From assembly GCF_000317205.1 (NCBI RefSeq), contig NZ_AJLK01000180.1, forward strand, positions 1 to 60,105: a stretch of 60,105 nucleotides of DNA. The letters are read 5' to 3'. The notes beneath the pieces were generated by a model that saw nothing but the letters and a program-made list of their open reading frames with translations, was not told the DNA's origin and made no database searches. The position numbers and the translations under genes are program-made. The DNA is from Fischerella muscicola PCC 7414 (GTDB taxonomy: Bacteria > Cyanobacteriota > Cyanobacteriia > Cyanobacteriales > Nostocaceae). Of the stretch, positions 11,546 through 20,811 are shown piece by piece; within the stretch, counting starts at the first letter, position 1, and each line of letters begins with the position of its first letter.

Positions 11546-11700
11546 GGAGAGTATGAGGAGTATGAGGGGTGTGAGGGGTGTGAGGAGAAAAGACTTTTTA
11601 TATTTCTCACACTTTTCCCCCACTCCTCATACTTCCCCACTCCTCACACTCCCTCCACTTCTCGATCTCCCCATCTCCCCACCTCCCTCCCACTTGCTAC
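11546..11700. repeat. G-rich then C-rich low-complexity inverted repeat
   Basis: Units of the type gtatgaggag / gtgtgagggg are followed by their near complements (ctcctcatac, cactcctcacac), so the transcript between lipA and psaX could fold into one long imperfect hairpin. Similar purine/pyrimidine simple sequence recurs around 11970, 30300 and 32860, and inside two genes. Confidence 0.6.
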
Positions 11701-11791
11701 CCAAAATCACGAAAATATTTTTAACGAAAGTGGCGAAATGGGACATCTGTTTGGTATTTCTGAAGAAGTCCTTAAGTTAGGAGATCATTTT

Positions 11792-11938
11792 ATGGCAAAA
11801 GCAGATACTACAGCAGATTTACCTGTAGCTAAATCAACAACAGCTAAACCCCCCTACACATTTCGTACAGGTTGGGCTTTGCTCTTGTTAGCTATTAACT
11901 TCCTTGTGGCAGCCTATTACTTCCACATTATTGAATAG
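11792..11938 (+). CDS. psaX: Photosystem I subunit PsaX
   Basis: A 48-residue single-span thylakoid protein at the periphery of photosystem I. After a variable hydrophilic N terminus the core TFRTGWALLLLAINFLVAAY closely matches my memory of PsaX from thermophilic Thermosynechococcus (FRTFWAVLLLAINFLVAAYYF). The ATG at 11792 has a good TAGGAGA ribosome binding site 8 bases upstream; an in-frame ATG at 11738 would add a poorly fitting extension. Not clustered with other psa genes. The assignment rests on the conserved membrane segment. Confidence 0.85.
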   Translation: MAKADTTADLPVAKSTTAKPPYTFRTGWALLLLAINFLVAAYYFHIIE

Positions 11939-11969
11939 TGAAGCGGGTTAACTTCTGATCTAAATCAGG

Positions 11970-12054
11970 GATTGGGGAGAAGAAAAAGGTTGAAGGGGAA
12001 ACAAGGGAGAAAAAATGCTTCCTTGTCCTCCTTGTCTCCCTTGTCTCCCCAATC
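11970..12054. terminator. Nested long hairpin between convergent psaX and permease genes
   Basis: GATTGGGGAGA at 11970-11980 is the exact complement of 12044-12054, and ACAAGGGAGA at 12001-12010 is the exact complement of 12035-12044. The nested stem lies 15 bases from the permease stop and could stop transcription from both sides, although it lacks a long T run. Confidence 0.45.
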
Positions 12055-12068
12055 TCCGTTCCCCAGAT

Positions 12069-12935
12069 TCAGATCGTGCCTTTAAATAAACCCTTGGGGC
12101 GAATTAGTAGCACTAAAATCATAATTAACAGAGCTATCCCTTGTTTATACTGAGAACCAAGCAGAGGTGTGCTGACTTCTTGAACAATGCCAATAATAAA
12201 AGCTGCGGCGATCGCACCGTAAGGATTACCAATTCCACCTAAAATTACTGAAGCAAACAAAGGTAGTATTAAAAACCAACCCATGTTTGGGCGTACAGCT
12301 TCACTCAGCCCTAACATACTTCCGCCCAAAGAAGTTAAGCTACCTGCTATCACCCAAGTCCACAATACAATTTGGTCAACATTGATACCAGAGACTCGTG
12401 CTAAGTCAATATCATCAGCAACGGCTCGCATTGCTTTACCGATTTTGGTATTTTGTAAGAGGTAATGCAGAACCAAAATGACTAATATTGCTAAAACAAC
12501 CACCAACAGCTTGACTTGAGGTATCTTGATTCCCCAAAAGTCCAAGGCCGGAGCAATAGGGACATTGTATTTTTGGTTACTACCACCCCAGAAGAAGATA
12601 ATGCCATTGCGAAGGAATAGAGCAAGTCCAATAGAAATAATAATGAAGGTAGTGGAAGTAGCCCGAATCGAACGCATTCTTGACCACAGTAATTTTTCTG
12701 ACAGCAGCATGACAGCAACAGTCCCTACTGCTGCTAATATCATTGATAGCCAAATATTTATGCCAGTGGAATTGACAAGCAGTGTTAAATAAGCACCGAG
12801 AGTGAGAAAGTCACCGTGAGCAAAATTTGACAACCGTAAAATCCCATAAGTGAGAGTAAGTCCGACTGCGCCCAAAGCGATAATACTCCCTACCGAAATA
12901 CCATTGACTACTAATTGAACTAGTTGTGCATTCAT
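12069..12935 (-). CDS. Branched-chain/neutral amino acid ABC transporter permease (LivH type)
   Basis: A 288-residue inner-membrane permease with about eight hydrophobic segments. The conserved LivH opening (NGISVGSIIALGAVGLTLTYG, then LRLSNFAHGDFLTLGAY) is clear, as is the cytoplasmic loop AMRAVADDIDLARVSGI that contacts the ATPase. No binding protein, LivM or ATPase gene adjoins it. Cyanobacterial neutral amino acid transporters of the Nat type are often encoded at scattered loci, and an isolated LivH-like permease fits NatD there, but I cannot confirm the match. Confidence 0.9.
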   Translation of the reverse strand: MNAQLVQLVVNGISVGSIIALGAVGLTLTYGILRLSNFAHGDFLTLGAYLTLLVNSTGINIWLSMILAAVGTVAVMLLSEKLLWSRMRSIRATSTTFIIISIGLALFLRNGIIFFWGGSNQKYNVPIAPALDFWGIKIPQVKLLVVVLAILVILVLHYLLQNTKIGKAMRAVADDIDLARVSGINVDQIVLWTWVIAGSLTSLGGSMLGLSEAVRPNMGWFLILPLFASVILGGIGNPYGAIAAAFIIGIVQEVSTPLLGSQYKQGIALLIMILVLLIRPKGLFKGTI

Positions 12936-13088
12936 ATAAAAATTTCATCCAAAAATCTTTTGTATTGCTTTTAAACTCGACATTTCCAGTTTTAGTTTAT
13001 AAATATAAAAAGAGGAGTGCGTTAATATACATAGCATCCTATTTGCACTTTTGTGCAAAGCTAAACTTCTTGAGCGGTCTAGTTGACC

Positions 13089-14920
13089 ATGCAGCAGTAT
13101 TCAAGCTTACCAGAACAAAACTCACAAGTAGATGCAACACCAACAGTTTTGACAACTATCCAACAACTGCGGGCTGAGTTGTGGCTGGAACGCAGCTTAA
13201 ATCGGTTGCAAAATCGCTTGAATGATTGCCTTGTGAATCTCACTAGCAATCAACAAACAGGGGCGGGTGAAGCAGAGATTTTTCAAACTGTGGTCAATGA
13301 GCTAAACAGCGTTTTGAATAATAGTAAGGTGGCGATCGCACTTGTAGAACCACAACAAACTGTTGGCAAAGTTTGTTTTGTTCCTACTTCTCCACCCCAA
13401 AATTTACCATCACTAGTGCTAAAAGGGATGGTGAAAAAGAAAAAAAACTTCGTTTGAGATTAGCAGAAGAAATAGACATTGATGATTTGCAGTTGCTTGA
13501 ACAGCAGAAACCGCCTAGTGCTTGGCAGTTAGCTACTGATATCGATGGTGTCATTGGCTGGTTAATAATTATCAGAACACCTGTAGAGTCTGATGGCAAT
13601 TCATTCAAAGACACTTGTGTGCAAATCACATCCCAACTGCTGACATGCGCTGCCCAGCAATGCGTTACAACTATAACCCAATTCCGGAAAATACAATCTT
13701 TGCAGCAACACTGCCAACATTTAAAAACGATCAATCAGGAACTAGAACGTACTCATCAACTTAAAAATCAATTTTTAGCAAACACCAGTCACGAAATCCG
13801 CACTCCTCTCAGTTCAATTACTGGTTTTACCCACCTGCTTTTAGCCCAAGGCTACGATCCCTCTAAAGAACGTCATCAAGAGTACTTAAGCATTATTCAA
13901 TCTAGTAGTAAACACTTGTTGGCTTTGATTAACGATATTTTGGATCTGTCTAAAATTGAAGCCAATCAATTGGAAATGCAATGGGAAAAAGTTGATTTGC
14001 AAACATTGTGTCGCAATGTTTTAATTTTAGTGAAAGAAAAAGCCGCTAATAAAGGTTTAAAACTCTCACTCGAATTAGATCCTAGCGTTAATACCTTATT
14101 AGCTGATTCCTTGCGGCTCAAGCAAATGCTGCTGAACTTGTTATTTAACGCCTTGAAATTCACCACTAATGGCACTGTTGGTTTACAAGTTAAACCCAAA
14201 AATTCTTGGATATATTTCACTGTTTGGGATACTGGTACTGGCATCTCTCAAAAACACCAAGCAGAACTTTTTCAACCTTATTTTCAAATTTCCAACAGTG
14301 TAGTTAGTCGAAACGAAGGCACGGGTTTAGGATTGGTAGTGACTCGAAAACTCGCTGAACTCCACGGTGGTAGCATAGAAGTAGAATCAGAACTAGGTTG
14401 TGGTTCCCGTTTTACGATTGTACTACCCCTCAAGCAGGAGAATGAAAGTGGGGGAGTAAGGGGAGTGGGAGAAGTGGGGGGAGTAGGGGAAGATGCGAAG
14501 AGTGAGGATATACCTAGTTCCCTTCAACCAGTCTCCATAAATAACCATTCCCCAAATATTTTGTTGGTAGAAGACGATTCACATAATGCCCAACTGATGC
14601 AAATTTATCTGGAAAGATTAGGCTATCAGATCAATTGGGCAAATAATGGTGAGCAAATGTGGAAAATATTAAACAGGCAAAAGCCAGCAGTAATTTTATT
14701 GGATATTAAATTACTAAATGAGAATGGTTTAGCAATCATACAACAATTGCAAGAACATCAGCAGTATCAAAGCATCCCTATAATTGTGCAAACTGCAATG
14801 GCGATGAAAGGCGATCGCGAAATTTGCCTAGCAGCAGGAGTCAATGAATATATTTCTAAACCGATAGATTTGCCACTACTAGGCAGTTTGGTGGCGAAAT
14901 ACGCTAAACCAACTATATGA
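13089..14920 (+). CDS. Hybrid histidine kinase (GAF-HisKA-HATPase-REC), split by a -1 frameshift
   Basis: Two overlapping frames make one protein of about 610 residues. The first frame (ATG 13089 to a stop at 13455-13457) carries the helical N terminus and the first half of a GAF domain; the second, one base back, continues the GAF domain, then H-box NTSHEIRTPLSS, the ATPase motifs DTGTGI and GTGLGLVV, and a C-terminal receiver (LLVEDD, phosphoacceptor in LLDIKLL, SKP lysine). The frames meet at an A8 run (13440-13447) containing the slippery heptamer A-AAA-AAC in the correct phase. A one-base homopolymer error, a recent mutation, transcript slippage or programmed frameshifting could all explain it. 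The linker between ATPase and receiver is a Gly/Val/Glu repeat encoded by the intergenic G-rich simple sequence. Cytoplasmic; no signal known. Confidence 0.8.
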
Positions 14921-15463
14921 GGGGAAAGGGGAAGGGAGTATGTGGTTTTGTAGGGTGTGTTGTCGCAGCGCAACGCACCAAGGAGTGATTTTCGGTGCGT
15001 TAGGACATTGGGTCCATAAGGCAACGGCAATAAAGCGGGAGGAATATCCACACCGATGACAGCCTCTCCTACCAAATTCAAGCCAAGGTCAGTTATACTT
15101 TTCGACTTGTGTGTACACGTAGCCTTGTAGGGGAAGGGTTAGGCTTAATGCTAAGATTGAAAACTTTGATGAAAAAATAGCGAGCGCAAATTCTATCAAT
15201 TAAAGCCAAAATTCACAAAAATCAGCAATTATTTGTGAAATAGTTTGTTTAGGTATTGATCAAAAAAATTACTATCAACCGTTAATTACCAATAACCTTC
15301 TATGAAAGAATCCTATATTTTTTTGCTTAGATGGTTTATAATAAATGGCATATTGTTATATTAACTACCAAAAATCATAGTTTCCAAATCAAACAAGCGT
15401 AGAAGCACGGTTGTCTGATGAATATATTGATACAGCTACAATTGCAGAATTTTGTGAGCATCA
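14921..15463. other. Gene-free stretch before sphR
   Basis: About 540 bases without a supported gene. The left part holds a small palindromic repeat (14954-15001). The right part is AT-rich and should contain the sphR promoter. I looked for tandem CTTAACC-type Pho boxes and saw none convincing. Confidence 0.5.
14954..15001. repeat. Palindromic repeat unit (GGTGTGTTG / CAACGCACC type)
   Basis: GGTGTGTTG (14954-14962) can pair with CAACGCACC (14971-14979), and AACGCACC (14972-14979) can alternatively pair with GGTGCGTT (14994-15001). The two exclusive hairpins resemble the short palindromic repeats common in filamentous cyanobacterial genomes. Confidence 0.6.
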
Positions 15464-16216
15464 ATGCATACTAGTGAATCAACTAAGTATTCTCCAACGA
15501 CAGACATCGGTCAAAGAAGTCGTATTTTAGTTGTTGAAGATGAAGAACTAATCCGAGAAATGATAGTTCTGGCTTTGGAGGAGGAGGGATATGGAGTAGT
15601 AACAGCGGCAGATGGTCGCTCAGCCGTAGAACAGTTAAAAAGTTTTGAAGCCAACTCAGGGGAACCTACTTTTGATTTAGTCATCCTAGATTTGATGCTA
15701 CCTCACATTAATGGTTTAGATGTCTGCCGCTTACTGCGCTATCAAGGCAACCCAGTACCTATTCTCATGCTCAGTGCGAAAGGCAGTGAAACTGACCGTG
15801 TTTTAGGTTTGGAAGTGGGAGCTGATGACTATTTAACAAAACCTTTTAGTATGAGGGAATTAGTAGCTCGGTGTCGTGCTTTGCTGCGTCGCCAACGCTT
15901 GAGCACTTTACCACAACTACCAGCACTCCAGTATAAAGAAATTACTCTATATCCACAAGAATGCCGCGTCTTAGTTCGTGGTCAGGAGGTAAGTCTCTCA
16001 CCAAAGGAATTCCGCTTGTTAGAACTGTTTATGAGTTACGCCCGCAGAGTATGGTCACGGGAACAGTTACTAGATCAGGTTTGGGGACCAGATTTTGTCG
16101 GAGACAGTAAAACAGTTGATGTTCACATCCGTTGGTTACGGGAAAAATTAGAGCAAGATCCTAGCCGTCCTGAATATATTGTGACTGTACGCGGTTTTGG
16201 TTATAGATTTGGCTAA
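15464..16216 (+). CDS. sphR: Phosphate regulon response regulator SphR (OmpR/PhoB family)
   Basis: A 250-residue DNA-binding response regulator. The receiver (about 20-135) has acidic residues Glu25-Asp26, phosphoacceptor Asp76 (VILDLMLP) and Lys126 (TKPF). The winged-helix domain (about 150-250) shows SPKEFRLLELF, then WGPDFVGDSKTVDVHIRWLR and YIVTVRGFGYRF, typical of PhoB-like effectors. It precedes the kinase gene by about 40 bases and then phoU, and a PhoX-type phosphatase gene lies downstream. This context picks the phosphate regulator out of the many OmpR paralogues. It should bind direct-repeat Pho boxes when phosphate is scarce. Confidence 0.88.
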   Translation: MHTSESTKYSPTTDIGQRSRILVVEDEELIREMIVLALEEEGYGVVTAADGRSAVEQLKSFEANSGEPTFDLVILDLMLPHINGLDVCRLLRYQGNPVPILMLSAKGSETDRVLGLEVGADDYLTKPFSMRELVARCRALLRRQRLSTLPQLPALQYKEITLYPQECRVLVRGQEVSLSPKEFRLLELFMSYARRVWSREQLLDQVWGPDFVGDSKTVDVHIRWLREKLEQDPSRPEYIVTVRGFGYRFG

Positions 16217-16258
16217 GTTGTTAGTTATGATCTGTGCGAAAGCAACTAACAACTTGTG

Positions 16259-17575
16259 ATGTTAGTATTTAGTTTTCTTTTCGGTCTGACAATTGGACTC
16301 GGGGTTTGGATTTGCCAAATGGTGCAACTGCGCCGCCTGATCGGAAAAATACCGCCCTCATTAAAATCACAACCTAGTGATATTGCACTACCGCTGATTC
16401 CACGCTTGCGGCACGAAATTGCCGAGTTGAAACAGCAGCAGTTATATTTGCAACAAATTATTAATAATTATCAAGCACTGTTAGAGTCAGCGCCCGTAGG
16501 ATACTTGCAGGTAGATGAAGAAAATCAGATGCTGTGGTGTAATCAGCAGGCGCGAGAGATGTTGTATGTGCAAAGGTGGCAACCGGGACAAATACGGTTG
16601 TTGTTAGAGTTAGTGCGGTCTTATGAACTAGACCAGTTAATTGAACAAACTCGCGATCGCCAGCAATCTCAAATCAAAGAATGGGTATTTCACCCCTCTT
16701 GTGAAAATGCGGCAGCAATGTTAGAACAAAAGCCTGTAGTATTACGAGCTACTAGCTTGCCTTTATCCCAGGGAGAAGTTGGCGTATTCTTGGAAAATCG
16801 CCAAATACTGCTAGAAATTAACCAAGCACGTGACCGCGCTTTCTCCGACCTAGCCCACGAACTGAGAACGCCATTAACGTCTATTCGGTTGGTAGTAGAA
16901 ACTTTGCAAGACCGCATTGAAGCACCTTTAGATCGCTGGGTTAATCGCCTCATGCAGGAAGTTGACCGACTGATTTCTTTGGTGCAAAGCTGGTTAGAAC
17001 TCACCCAACTGGAAACCGATCCCACCCTCAAACTCAACCGCCAATCTACAGAAGTGCGATCGCTAATTAGCAAAGTCTGGGAAAGTCTTGAACCCCTAGC
17101 AGCACGCTATCAAGTCCAGCTTATCTATAAAGGACCGGAAAATATTTTGCTTAATGCAGATGCTTCCCGTCTTTACCAAGTTTTCCTGAATTTGTTGGAC
17201 AATAGCATCAAGTACAGCCCTTTTGGCGGTACTATTACTGTTGAAACAAAAATCTTAAATGTAGAAAATAATAGTAGTACTAAACCAACTACACCAGCCA
17301 ATCTTGAAGTGAATATTGTTGACTCTGGAGTGGGTTTTGCCGAGGCAGATTTACCCCATGTTTTTGAACGATTTTATCGGGGAGATCAAGCACGCACTCG
17401 TGACAAAACAGTAGAAACTTTTTCTACAACAACAGTAGTGGGTAGTGGTTTAGGTTTGGCGATCGTCCGTCAAATAATTCTGGCTCATAGCGGTTCCATC
17501 AAAGCCATGAATCACCCCATTACAGGTGGTGCATGGATACAGTTTGTACTACCCGAGGTCATGGCAAATTCTTAA
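16259..17575 (+). CDS. sphS: Phosphate-sensing histidine kinase SphS
   Basis: Membrane-associated sensor kinase of about 438 residues. One N-terminal hydrophobic segment (about 3-25) is followed by a coiled coil (50-75), a PAS domain (about 70-180), the H-box SDLAHELRTPLTS with His201, and ATPase motifs DSGVGF and GSGLGLAI. There is no periplasmic sensor loop, as expected for PhoR/SphS kinases that take their signal from the Pst transporter through PhoU. GTG 16256 and ATG 16259 are adjacent possible starts; I use the ATG. It follows sphR and ends 28 bases before the phoU start, consistent with one operon. Confidence 0.87.
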   Translation: MLVFSFLFGLTIGLGVWICQMVQLRRLIGKIPPSLKSQPSDIALPLIPRLRHEIAELKQQQLYLQQIINNYQALLESAPVGYLQVDEENQMLWCNQQAREMLYVQRWQPGQIRLLLELVRSYELDQLIEQTRDRQQSQIKEWVFHPSCENAAAMLEQKPVVLRATSLPLSQGEVGVFLENRQILLEINQARDRAFSDLAHELRTPLTSIRLVVETLQDRIEAPLDRWVNRLMQEVDRLISLVQSWLELTQLETDPTLKLNRQSTEVRSLISKVWESLEPLAARYQVQLIYKGPENILLNADASRLYQVFLNLLDNSIKYSPFGGTITVETKILNVENNSSTKPTTPANLEVNIVDSGVGFAEADLPHVFERFYRGDQARTRDKTVETFSTTTVVGSGLGLAIVRQIILAHSGSIKAMNHPITGGAWIQFVLPEVMANS

Positions 17576-17603
17576 AGCCAAGACTATATTTGAAGATATC
17601 TTC

Positions 17604-18290
17604 ATGTTTGAGAATGCAAGCGTGAAAGCCATTATATATGATCCTAACTCTGGAACAACCCAGATAACGCGCGAAATCAGGCGCATAGAGCGGGATATCT
17701 TACGCATGGGAGCTTTGGTAGAACAATCCTTTCGCCTCAGCCACCAAGCGTTATTTACCCGTGATTTAAAAGCAGCTGAGGAACTTCCCCGTATAGATAA
17801 ACAAATTGATCACTTCTACAAGCAAATAGAGTCAGACTGCGCGGCGATTATGACAATGCAAGCTCCTGTCGCTCAAGATTTGCGCTGTTTAAGTGCTTTT
17901 ATGCAATTGGTGCGTGACCTAGAGCGAATAGGGGACTACGCTAAGGATTTAGCTGAGATTGCAGTCAAAATTTTTCCTTACCCGCCCCACCCTTCGTTAC
18001 CTGACATTGCCATGATGTCACATCACGCTCAGGCAATGCTAGCAACTAGTTTGGTAGCATTAGCAGATTTAGATGAAGTTGGTGGACGCAGTATCAAACA
18101 GTTAGATGATGCTGTCGATAGTGCCTACGAACATCTTTATCAGACTTTAGCTTATCAAAGAGATGTACCAGGTGTAGTTGAGCCTATTTTGTTGCTGGTA
18201 TTAGTAATACGCCATTTAGAACGTATGGCAGACCACGCAACGAATATTGGTCAACGAGTGGCATATATTGTCACAGGTCAGCGTCACTAG
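17604..18290 (+). CDS. phoU: Phosphate signalling protein PhoU
   Basis: Cytoplasmic helical protein that links the Pst phosphate transporter to the sensor kinase and represses it when phosphate is sufficient. At 228 residues it has normal length, with two PhoU three-helix repeats. The conserved metal-binding helices are visible: RDLERIGDYAKDLAE in the first repeat and RHLERMADHATNIGQRVAYI in the second. ATG 17604 gives the standard N terminus (an initial MFENA-type leader, then ITREIRRIERDILRMG); a longer frame from 17526 overlaps sphS and looks untranslated. Third gene of the probable sphR-sphS-phoU operon. Confidence 0.93.
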   Translation: MFENASVKAIIYDPNSGTTQITREIRRIERDILRMGALVEQSFRLSHQALFTRDLKAAEELPRIDKQIDHFYKQIESDCAAIMTMQAPVAQDLRCLSAFMQLVRDLERIGDYAKDLAEIAVKIFPYPPHPSLPDIAMMSHHAQAMLATSLVALADLDEVGGRSIKQLDDAVDSAYEHLYQTLAYQRDVPGVVEPILLLVLVIRHLERMADHATNIGQRVAYIVTGQRH

Positions 18291-18309
18291 GAAAAGCAAA
18301 AAGTAGAAA

Positions 18310-18345
18310 ACAGGCAAGAGGCTTTGCCTCTGCTGCTTGTTTATT
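18310..18345 (+). terminator. Hairpin terminator after phoU
   Basis: AGAGGC / GCCTCT with a TTT loop is extended by ACAGGCA / TGCTTGT across a two-base bulge, and followed by TTATT. It begins 20 bases after the phoU stop. Confidence 0.6.
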
Positions 18346-18533
18346 CATATCTCGCCTAATAGCCAAGATTTTTTAACATTGACAATTAATAATTTACCAT
18401 CAGTTAATAAGCAAAAGTCAATTGTTTAGATAAAAAATTATTATGTTCAACTAATTTCTTAATGAAAATTGACCAAAATTTAAATATCACCTGACTTTCA
18501 ATGGTAGTTAGTGACAAGCCTGTAGAGTTTTTA

Positions 18534-18575
18534 AACGCAAAGGAACGCAGAGGAGAACGCAAAGGAGCGCAGAGT
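18534..18575. repeat. AACGCAAAGG-type dispersed repeat
   Basis: Units aacgcaaagg, aacgcagagg, aacgcaaagg and agcgcagag follow one another. A related, more degraded block lies at 50389-50432. Other intergenic fragments built on caaagac/gccaag words occur near 28713 and 33613. Confidence 0.6.
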
Positions 18576-18709
18576 TTTTCTCAAACTGCCCATGAAGTCT
18601 ATCTGCGTTTATCTGCCTCCTGCCTTCTTTATTACACTCACTCCTAAAGTAGACAAAACCAGAACAGTAACCGAAATCAATTGTGATCTAACTGACATTT
18701 CACAAAAAG

Positions 18710-18760
18710 CTTACCTGTTCTTAAACTTTGACTACTAAATTAACCAATGACCACTTAAAA
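18710..18760 (+). promoter_or_regulatory. Candidate Pho box upstream of phoX
   Basis: CTTACCTG (18710), CTTAAACT (18720), TTAACCA (18740) and CTTAAAA (18754) resemble degenerate copies of the cyanobacterial CTTAACCT direct repeat, spaced about one helical turn or a multiple apart, 45-95 bases before the phoX start. Spacing is 10 rather than the usual 11, so this is a suggestion only. Confidence 0.4.
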
Positions 18761-18803
18761 TGTTTGCCATCTAACAGTGGCTTATGTGTAATTAACCAAA
18801 CTG

Positions 18804-20270
18804 ATGAGTATCACACGTAGAGATTTTTTGCTGTTAATGGGAGGGAGTGCAGGTGCAGTAGCACTAAGTTCTCTGGGGGGATGCAATGTAAAATTACCAT
18901 CACAGAAGTCTGAATTTACATTTCAACCTATTAAAGGGCCGATACCCCTACTGACCGATAGCTTCAAACCAGAACAGCAAAAAGAACGATATCGCACCTA
19001 CGAAGTAGTAGATGATTTAGTCCTACCAGATGGCTATCAATACCAAATTATTGCTACTTGGGGTGATAAAGTTGGTGATTCTCGCTTTGGTTACAATAAC
19101 GACTATCTTTCTTTGATATCTACAGGCGAAAACGAAGGACTTCTCTCGGTTAACTTTCAATACATCAGTGCCATCCCTTGGATGCAAACTTACGAACAAG
19201 TCATTGGGAAACCGTTACCGTTGGCACAAGTGAAAGCAGCGCTACAAAATAACTCATCCGGGAAGAATGAAATTAATGCTTTTGCTTTAGCGGATAATGA
19301 CCCAATCAAAGCTAAAATTACGGAAATTTGCCAGGAAGCACTTCTAGATCAAGGACTTGGTGTTATTTCCGTGCGGAAAACAGCGGATGGCAAATGGGAA
19401 CGTACTAATTCTCCAGCAGATAGAAGAATTTCTGGTATCTCCGGTTTAAGTGATGGCAAATACTTAAAAGCAACTGGGCCTGCGGTAGCTGTATTTCGCA
19501 AACAACAGGGACAGGGATATATTGATCAGTTAGGCGATCGCATCATTGGTACTTTTGGCAACTGTGCTGGTGGCACAACTCCTTGGGGTACAGTCCTCAG
19601 TGCAGAAGAAAATTTTCAAGCCCAAGTCCCGGAAGCTGTATACTCTGATGGTACTTCTTTAGACCCCAGCAAACGTCCTTTTGCTTTAGGTGATGAGGAA
19701 CTGTACGGACAGGGTAATGTTTTTGGGTTAGCTGGGAATAAATACGGTTGGATTGTAGAAATAGATCCCACCAATCCTAATGACTATGGCACAAAACATA
19801 CGTGGTTGGGACGCTATCGTCATGAAGCTGTGGGTGTGCGCGTGGAAGCAGGCAAACCATTGGCATTTTATTCGGGATGCGATCGCACAGGCGGACACAT
19901 TTACAAGTTTGTCAGTCGCGACAAGGTTCAATACCCCAAAAATAAAGCTAATTCCCAGCTATTGACTATCCATACTCAGGAAGATGATGCTGGTAAGGCT
20001 TTTCTATTTGCTACTGGCCCTGTAGAGTGTGAACTTACAGGCCCTTGCTTTACTACTGACGAAAAAGCAATGTTTATTTCTATACAACATCCTGGAGAAG
20101 TAAATGATATTCGTAAGAACCAAGCCTTAGAAAGCAGAGAATTCCTATTAATAACCACAACAGGTGAAGAATTTTTGCAAACTCGTCAAGTTCCTATTGG
20201 CTCCAACTGGCCTGGAAAAACCGCTGACGCACCTCCTAAACCCGCAGTTATTGTCGTTGCCAAAGCCTAA
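18804..20270 (+). CDS. phoX: PhoX-family alkaline phosphatase (DUF839), Tat-exported
   Basis: Probably a periplasmic or extracellular phosphomonoesterase releasing phosphate from organic esters. The N terminus carries a twin-arginine signal (ITRRDFL, then a hydrophobic stretch ending in LGGC, which could also be lipidated). The mature region has the PhoX-type blocks GTFGNCAGGTTPWGTVLSAE and GRYRHEAVGV, and an acidic EVDP-like metal region (WIVEIDPTNP). At 488 residues it is shorter than classical PhoX proteins but fits the compact DUF839 group. Its position behind sphR-sphS-phoU and a possible Pho box support a phosphate-starvation role. Catalysis is inferred from family. Confidence 0.85.
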   Translation: MSITRRDFLLLMGGSAGAVALSSLGGCNVKLPSQKSEFTFQPIKGPIPLLTDSFKPEQQKERYRTYEVVDDLVLPDGYQYQIIATWGDKVGDSRFGYNNDYLSLISTGENEGLLSVNFQYISAIPWMQTYEQVIGKPLPLAQVKAALQNNSSGKNEINAFALADNDPIKAKITEICQEALLDQGLGVISVRKTADGKWERTNSPADRRISGISGLSDGKYLKATGPAVAVFRKQQGQGYIDQLGDRIIGTFGNCAGGTTPWGTVLSAEENFQAQVPEAVYSDGTSLDPSKRPFALGDEELYGQGNVFGLAGNKYGWIVEIDPTNPNDYGTKHTWLGRYRHEAVGVRVEAGKPLAFYSGCDRTGGHIYKFVSRDKVQYPKNKANSQLLTIHTQEDDAGKAFLFATGPVECELTGPCFTTDEKAMFISIQHPGEVNDIRKNQALESREFLLITTTGEEFLQTRQVPIGSNWPGKTADAPPKPAVIVVAKA

Positions 20271-20811
20271 ACATAGTTGACAATAATTATCAACTAATCT
20301 AGACTACAATAATAATTCACCAAGAATTAAGCAAATAGCTGCACATTTGGATTAGTATTACTGCATACTGGCAAGTAAAATTTGTTTTAATATCTTGCTT
20401 TGGAAGTATCAAAACTACCTAAAAATAGCTACCAAAGTAAAATATCCACCTAGTAACCAATTTTTATTAATGTTGAATATGCATTAAAAGCCGTATAGAC
20501 ATACTTTTTACACCAAAACGCAAGATTTACCCCTTGGGAATCAGCTAAATCGGTGTAAACCTGAGTTTTCAAAGCAATTTTCCAGAACTCGTCTGGTATT
20601 TTGTATTGTTCCTTAAGTCAAACAAGTATTTCCCAATATACAAAATTTTTCGACACCAGCCATCTATCTTTTGGTTGAACTCACTTAGGTTTTCTCTAGA
20701 AGACTTTAGCCATAAGTTCACAACTTTGGCAAGTAACTTATGATACCGCAATTAAATTTGCTATCTATTTCGCTCCTTTGAGTTGATTAAAATCCTAACC
20801 CAACAACACCA
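20271..20811. other. Gene-free stretch between phoX and the Crp-family gene
   Basis: About 540 bases, AT-rich. A 7-bp hairpin (TAGTTGA at 20274-20280 with TCAACTA at 20290-20296) just after phoX may act as a weak terminator. Nothing else stands out. The small minus-strand frame at 20569-20751 has no recognisable features. Confidence 0.5.

Larger units (their letters stand above)
18291..18803. other. Intergenic region phoU-phoX
   Basis: About 510 bases. It contains the phoU terminator, a copy of an AACGCAAAGG/AACGCAGAGG repeat (18534-18575) whose relatives appear near 50389, and a candidate Pho box just upstream of phoX. No gene is supported. Confidence 0.55.

Noticed and set aside
11639-11649. 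ACTCCTCACAC, the conserved core motif of the cyanobacterial small RNA Yfr1 (also at 30310-30320)
   Set aside because: Both occurrences sit inside pyrimidine-rich simple sequence made of ctcctcacac/ctccccatc words. Neither has the compact pair of flanking stem-loops of Yfr1, so the match is compositional.
20569-20751. A 60-codon minus-strand frame upstream of the Crp-family gene
   Set aside because: No motif, no ribosome binding site, and it covers the likely promoter region of the regulator.
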